A DNA stretch of 9,694 bases from Hyphomonadaceae bacterium UBA1001 (lineage in GTDB: Bacteria > Pseudomonadota > Alphaproteobacteria > Caulobacterales > Aquidulcibacteraceae): contig DBAV01000189.1 in assembly GCA_002291875.1 (NCBI GenBank), forward strand, positions 335 through 10,028, in the 5' to 3' direction. Below are positions 5,959 to 9,694 of the stretch, in pieces. The notes under the pieces are model-generated. The model was not told the origin of the DNA, did no database searches, and worked only from the letters and a program-made list of their open reading frames with translations. How positions within the stretch are numbered: the stretch's first letter is position 1; each line of letters starts with the position of its first letter. The position numbers were made by a program, and so were the translations under genes.

Positions 5959-8900
5959 GTGACGTCCAAACCTGCCTCCACGGTCTGCCCGGACAGCGGG
6001 CGGACGGTCGCTCCGGGCGCGGAGGGATGGGCAAGGGTGCACCTTCACAGCCCCGTGGGCCTGATGCGCAGCCACCATCCGGCGCTGAAGGCCACGGTTC
6101 GCGCCCTGCTGGACGCCGGTCACGACCGGCCCGGATCGATCTTGCTGGCAGACCGCGCCCGCTTTGCCGCCGCGCTGGCGGGCGACCCCACCCTGTTCGG
6201 CAATCCTGCCATGCTGACGCTGCTGGGCTGCCCGGACATCGACGCTGTGCTGGCTTCGGGCTGGCGCTCGCGTGATTTCTATCACCAGCTGGCCCGCGCC
6301 ATCGACGCCTGGACGGACCTCGATGGCCCGCTGCCCACCTTCGAGGCGCGCCTGCGCCGGCAGGACGGGCGGATGGTGCCGGCCCTGGTCACGGCGGTGC
6401 CCGAGGACGACGGCAGCGGCTGGTATGTCTCGACCCTGGTCGACGCCACGGCCATTGTCGAGAGCCGCGCAGCCCTCGAGCGGCGCGAGCAGCACTTCCG
6501 CGCGGTCTTCGAAGAGAGCGTGGTGCCGCAGGTGATGTTTGACGGCCGGCTGCTGAAGGCCCGCCTCGACAGCCTGATCGCCGAGGGCACGACACGGATC
6601 GGCGCGCGCTATCGGGCCGCGCTGCTTGCCGAGGGCAAGACCACCGGGCGCTCGCAATCGGGCATCCCCAATGCCGCGGCCCGCCGCCTTCTGGGCGTGG
6701 ACGCTGACGGCGTCTTCGAGTCGGCCCTGCACCTGAGGTGGGACTATCTCGGCGACCTGTGCACCTCGCTGGACGGATGGGCGCCGGGCCAGCCGCTGCC
6801 ACCCTTCGAAACCACATTGTGGCGCACGGATGGGCAGGCGGTGCGGGTGGTGCTGGCGACCGCGCCGGTGCGCGGGCACGAGCAGGACTGGGCACTGTGC
6901 CAGACCTCGATGACCGACGTGACGGCCCAGCGTGCAGCCGAGGCGGCGGCGCTGGCCGAGCGCGAGCGTGCCGACCGCCAGTGGCAGGCCCTGTTCGACG
7001 CGGGCGTGTTTCCCCAGCTCTCGATGGACGCATCGCCCCTGGCAAGGGTGGTCAAGTCGCTGCGCGCCAAGGGGGTGGACAATCCCGGCACGACGCTGCT
7101 GGCGCGGGTGCCCGAGCAGCCAAGAGCGCGCTCGCACCTGGGCGAATTCCGGCTGAATCGTGCGGCCCTGGCCCTGTTCGGCATCGATTCGGCCGAGCAG
7201 TTCGACCCCGATGCAGTCTTCACGCGCCGCTATTACGAGGATTTCCTGCCGATCCTGGACCATGCCGAGTTCGACGGCGACAGCCTGAAGGTCTGCCAGA
7301 CCTTCGAGACCCGCCTGCGACGGGCCGATGGCTCGGGGGTGGACGTGCTGGCGATCGTCGGCCCCTCGCAGGGCCATGAGAGCGACTGGTCGCACGCGGT
7401 CTGCACCTTTATCGACATCTCGGCCCAGAAGGCCGCCGAGCGCGAGGCCGAGCGCGCCCGCACCGAATCCCAGCAATCCTGGCAGGCCCTGTTCGACGCC
7501 AGCGCGACCCCGCAGGCCTTCCTGGACATCTCGTCGATCGAGGCGGCGGTGGTTGCGCTGCAGCAGGCGGGTCATAAACGCCCCGGTCAGGCCCTGCTTG
7601 CCGACCGGCGGATGCTGGTCACCACCATGCGCGCGGTGCGCGTCCTGAACCAGAACTCGGCGTTGAACACGCTGCTGCGCATCGAGCCGGGCCCTACCTT
7701 CGAGCCGCTGGCCCATCTGCGCCTGGAATTCATGGAGACATTGGCGGGCGTTCTGGATGGCTGGGCGCCCGGGCGCGCGCTTGAGCCGTTCGAGACGACG
7801 GTGCATCGCAGCGACGGTGCACAGGTGATCGCGCGCGTTCAGATCCGCCCGCTTGACCCCGCGTGCCTCGACTGGTCGCGCTGCATGGTCAGCGTCACCG
7901 ACCTGACGGCCCAGCGCGCCGCCGAGCGCGACGCCCGCGAAAGCCTGGAACGCGCCGAGGCGCACTGGCGATCGCTGTTCGAATCCTCGGCCATCGCCCA
8001 GAGCTGTGTCGACAATTCCAGCCTGTATGGCCGCGCGCTGGCGCTGGCCGAGAGCGGGGTGGAGAATGTCGGGCGGGCGCTGTTCACCGACACCGAGACG
8101 CTGCGCACCCTGCTGCCGGAAATCCGCGTGATCCGCTGGAACGACGAGGCCGCGCGCCTGTTCGGCCTGGCCGAAGGCGAGGCCTATCACATCGGCCGCC
8201 ATGCGGGCCCGGAATATCTGGCGGACCTGACCGAGGCGATGGACGGCTGGCGACCGGGCCTGCCCATCCCGCCTTTCGAGACGGTTCTGAACCGGGCCGA
8301 CGGTTCGCGCTTCTGGGTGCGCATCACCATTCGCCTGGTGTCGGGCTATGAGCACAGCTGGGGCATGTGCACGATCACCTATGAGGACCTGACCCCGCAA
8401 AAGCAGGCCGAGCAGGCGCTGGTGGCCGCGCGCGACGAGGCCGAGGCCGCCAACCGTGCCAAGTCGGCCTTCCTGGCCACCATGAGCCACGAAATCCGCA
8501 CGCCCATGAATGGCGTGTTGGGGTCGGCGGAAATCCTGCGCCGCACCATGCTGGACCCCGACCAGCGTGGCCATGTCGAAACCCTGATCGACTGCGGCGA
8601 GCAATTGCTGGCCATCCTGAACGACATCCTGGACATCTCGAAGATCGAGGCGGGCCGGATGGAGCTGGCTCCGGTGCCCACCGCGCCGGGCCCTCTGGTC
8701 AGCCAGGCGGCCGCCTTCTGGCGGGCGCGTGCGCAGGACAAGGGGCTGGAGTTCCGCGTCCGCTGCGAGGACCTGCCCGAGGCGCTGCTGCTGGATCCGG
8801 TGCGGGTCCGTGAGGTGCTGTTCAACCTTGTGTCCAATGCCATCAAGTTCACCGACGCCGGATCGGTCGAGGTGGCCATGTCGTCCCGGCCGGTCGGCGC

Positions 8901-9582
8901 AGGCCGGCATGCCCTGACCATCGAGGTGCGCGACACCGGGATCGGCATGACCGCCGCCCAGACCGAGCGCCTGTTCAACACCTTCACCCAGGCCGACGCC
9001 TCGATCACGCGCACCCATGGCGGCACCGGGCTGGGCCTTGCGATCTCGCGCGCGCTGGCCGAGCTGATGGACGGCGGGATCGAGGTGGAAAGCACGCCGG
9101 GCAAAGGATCGGTGTTCCGCTTCGCGGCCCGGTTCGACGAGGCGCGGGCGGCGCCCGAGGCGCTGCGCGGCGAGGAGGAGGAGGTGACCTCCGCCGGCAC
9201 GCTGCGCATCCTGGCCGTGGACGACAATCCGGTGAACCGCACCATCGTGCAGACCCTGCTGCGCACCTTCGGCCATCAGATCACCCTGGCACAGGACGGC
9301 ATCGAGGCGCTGGAGGCATGTGCCGAACAGGCGTTCGACCTGATCCTGATGGACATCCAGATGCCGCGCATGGACGGCGAGACCGCGCTGCGCACCCTGC
9401 GCGCCGGGACGGGAATGAATGCGCGCACGCCCTGCATCGCGCTCACCGCCAACGCCATGGCCTCGGACCGCGAGCGTTACCTGGCCGCCGGCTTTGACGA
9501 CCACGCCCCCAAGCCGCTCGACGTACGCCAGCTGACCTCGGCGATGGCCCGCGTGGTCGCGCTGTCACGCGACGCCGCCTGA
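5959..9582 (+). CDS. Cytoplasmic hybrid histidine kinase with five tandem PAS-like repeats, HisKA, HATPase_c and receiver
   Basis: A 1207-residue hybrid sensor kinase numbered from the GTG at 5959. Five divergent PAS-like repeats start at about residues 24, 180, 342, 508 and 670. Each runs from a W/F-x-x-LFE-like opening through an LLG/LFG-type helix and a (PP)FET-x-x-x-R-x-DG strand to a D-[VIL]-[ST]-x-Q-[RK]-x-AE exit, which leads into a linker helix. The HisKA H-box SHEIRTPMNGV follows (phospho-acceptor His844), then the N-box NLVSNAIKF (Asn960), G1 DTGIGM (992-997) and G2 GGTGLGLAI (1021-1029). The C-terminal receiver has Asp1088/1089, phospho-acceptor Asp1132 (LILMDIQMPRMDG), Thr1163 and Lys1185. 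All catalytic residues are intact. No signal peptide or membrane segment is visible, so it should sense a cytoplasmic cue. There is no HPt domain, so phosphate must pass to a separate HPt protein or the receiver must act as a regulator of the kinase. The ligand is unknown. Confidence 0.93.
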   Translation: MTSKPASTVCPDSGRTVAPGAEGWARVHLHSPVGLMRSHHPALKATVRALLDAGHDRPGSILLADRARFAAALAGDPTLFGNPAMLTLLGCPDIDAVLASGWRSRDFYHQLARAIDAWTDLDGPLPTFEARLRRQDGRMVPALVTAVPEDDGSGWYVSTLVDATAIVESRAALERREQHFRAVFEESVVPQVMFDGRLLKARLDSLIAEGTTRIGARYRAALLAEGKTTGRSQSGIPNAAARRLLGVDADGVFESALHLRWDYLGDLCTSLDGWAPGQPLPPFETTLWRTDGQAVRVVLATAPVRGHEQDWALCQTSMTDVTAQRAAEAAALAERERADRQWQALFDAGVFPQLSMDASPLARVVKSLRAKGVDNPGTTLLARVPEQPRARSHLGEFRLNRAALALFGIDSAEQFDPDAVFTRRYYEDFLPILDHAEFDGDSLKVCQTFETRLRRADGSGVDVLAIVGPSQGHESDWSHAVCTFIDISAQKAAEREAERARTESQQSWQALFDASATPQAFLDISSIEAAVVALQQAGHKRPGQALLADRRMLVTTMRAVRVLNQNSALNTLLRIEPGPTFEPLAHLRLEFMETLAGVLDGWAPGRALEPFETTVHRSDGAQVIARVQIRPLDPACLDWSRCMVSVTDLTAQRAAERDARESLERAEAHWRSLFESSAIAQSCVDNSSLYGRALALAESGVENVGRALFTDTETLRTLLPEIRVIRWNDEAARLFGLAEGEAYHIGRHAGPEYLADLTEAMDGWRPGLPIPPFETVLNRADGSRFWVRITIRLVSGYEHSWGMCTITYEDLTPQKQAEQALVAARDEAEAANRAKSAFLATMSHEIRTPMNGVLGSAEILRRTMLDPDQRGHVETLIDCGEQLLAILNDILDISKIEAGRMELAPVPTAPGPLVSQAAAFWRARAQDKGLEFRVRCEDLPEALLLDPVRVREVLFNLVSNAIKFTDAGSVEVAMSSRPVGAGRHALTIEVRDTGIGMTAAQTERLFNTFTQADASITRTHGGTGLGLAISRALAELMDGGIEVESTPGKGSVFRFAARFDEARAAPEALRGEEEEVTSAGTLRILAVDDNPVNRTIVQTLLRTFGHQITLAQDGIEALEACAEQAFDLILMDIQMPRMDGETALRTLRAGTGMNARTPCIALTANAMASDRERYLAAGFDDHAPKPLDVRQLTSAMARVVALSRDAA
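6028..8397 (+). repeat. Five-fold internal repeat encoding PAS-like sensor domains
   Basis: Repeat units begin at about 6028, 6496, 6982, 7480 and 7966. They share spaced landmarks: an opening W (F in unit 2); [LIV]-x-x-G-x-x-x-x-G in the first third; N-x-[AS]A-x-x-x-L[FL][GR] in the middle (less clear in unit 1, NPAMLTLLG); LDGWAPG or DGWRPG in units 2, 4 and 5; FET (FEA in unit 1) followed by R-x-DG; and D-x-[ST]-x-Q in units 2-5. The 31-residue opening of unit 1 lines up without gaps with that of unit 5. An added helical stretch sits between the first strand and the N-x-AA helix, a layout I recall from some multi-PAS kinases. The units are diverged in protein sequence, so the duplication is old. 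Confidence 0.8.
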
Positions 9583-9583
9583 A

Positions 9584-9648
9584 CCCCCTCTTTGCAACAA
9601 ACGTTTCCTCCCCCGCTTGCGGGGGAGGTGCCCGAAGGGCGGAGGGGG
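9584..9648. repeat. Composite palindromic intergenic element after the kinase gene
   Basis: The core CCTCCCCC (9607-9614) pairs with GGGGGAGG (9621-9628) around GCTTGC. A second small hairpin GCCC-GAA-GGGC (9630-9640) follows, and an outer pair CCCCCTC (9584-9590) with GAGGGGG (9642-9648) encloses both. This three-part layout matches a class of dispersed alphaproteobacterial intergenic repeats that I recall from Caulobacter-like and sphingomonad genomes. It lies directly after the kinase stop and may serve as a transcription end or RNA stabiliser, though no T-run is present. Copy number in this genome is unknown. Confidence 0.7.
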
Positions 9649-9655
9649 CGCTGGG

Positions 9656-9694
9656 TTACTCTTGCAACAGCGGGGGATAGGTCCCGGGTCCGAT
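9656..9694 (-). CDS. Possible C-terminal end of an unidentified gene entering from the right edge
   Basis: On the - strand from 9694 the frame reads IGPGTYPPLLQE and then TAA (9658-9656). The peptide has a plausible protein-like composition, and the stop sits just before the palindromic element, as expected for a gene convergent with the kinase. Twelve codons are too few to identify a family, and a chance open stretch of this length is common. Confidence 0.3.
   Translation of the reverse strand: MGPGTYPPLLQE

Noticed and set aside
5938..9504. A 1188-codon open frame on the - strand antisense to the hybrid kinase
   Set aside because: Its translation is low-complexity in the way of a G/C-biased shadow frame (rich in Gly, Ala, Arg, Gln, His), shows no domain motifs, and lies opposite a gene with every kinase signature. 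Lack of stops is expected from the codon bias.

Overview
The window is very GC-rich, with strong G/C bias at third codon positions. Its gene content (FliI/FliJ flagellar export proteins, a FATP-type acyl-CoA synthetase, TenA, a SixA-like phosphatase, chorismate synthase and a large soluble hybrid histidine kinase) and its intergenic palindromes of the CCTCCCCCGC...GCGGGGGAGG and CCGCGGGCCTCCGGGCCCGC kinds suggest a free-living flagellated alphaproteobacterium. Caulobacterales/Maricaulales/Hyphomonadaceae relatives are the best guess; this placement is inference, not proof.

Left part (1-1356, + strand). The window opens inside a coding region whose first ~55 codons are the end of a slipin/stomatin (SPFH) domain. 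At about 153-170 it passes, without leaving frame, into the C-terminal two thirds of the flagellar export ATPase FliI. fliJ follows after 7 bases. The FliI part lacks the Walker A P-loop. The join is either a contig chimera or a real in-frame deletion/fusion, and it is the strangest point in the window. Between fliJ and the convergent acyl-CoA synthetase gene (1357-1512) lies a near-perfect 24-base inverted repeat plus a third related copy.

Middle (1513-5772, - strand). Reading in transcription order, aroC (chorismate synthase), a SixA-like histidine phosphatase and tenA (aminopyrimidine aminohydrolase) form a tight cluster: a 4-base GTGA overlap, then a 22-base gap. After a 153-base gap holding a hairpin and a possible promoter comes a FATP-type long/very-long-chain acyl-CoA synthetase. 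The first three genes probably share a transcript although their pathways differ (aromatic amino acids, phosphohistidine removal, thiamine pyrimidine salvage).

Right part (5773-9694). A 186-base divergent intergenic region separates aroC from a 1207-residue cytoplasmic hybrid histidine kinase on the + strand. The kinase has five tandem divergent PAS-like repeats of about 156-166 residues, then HisKA, HATPase_c and a receiver domain, and no membrane segment. After it comes a composite palindromic intergenic repeat bounded by an 8-base direct repeat, and possibly the last codons of a gene on the - strand. No RNA gene, CRISPR array, insertion sequence or phage gene was seen. Very long antisense open frames over the kinase and the synthetase were judged to be composition artefacts.
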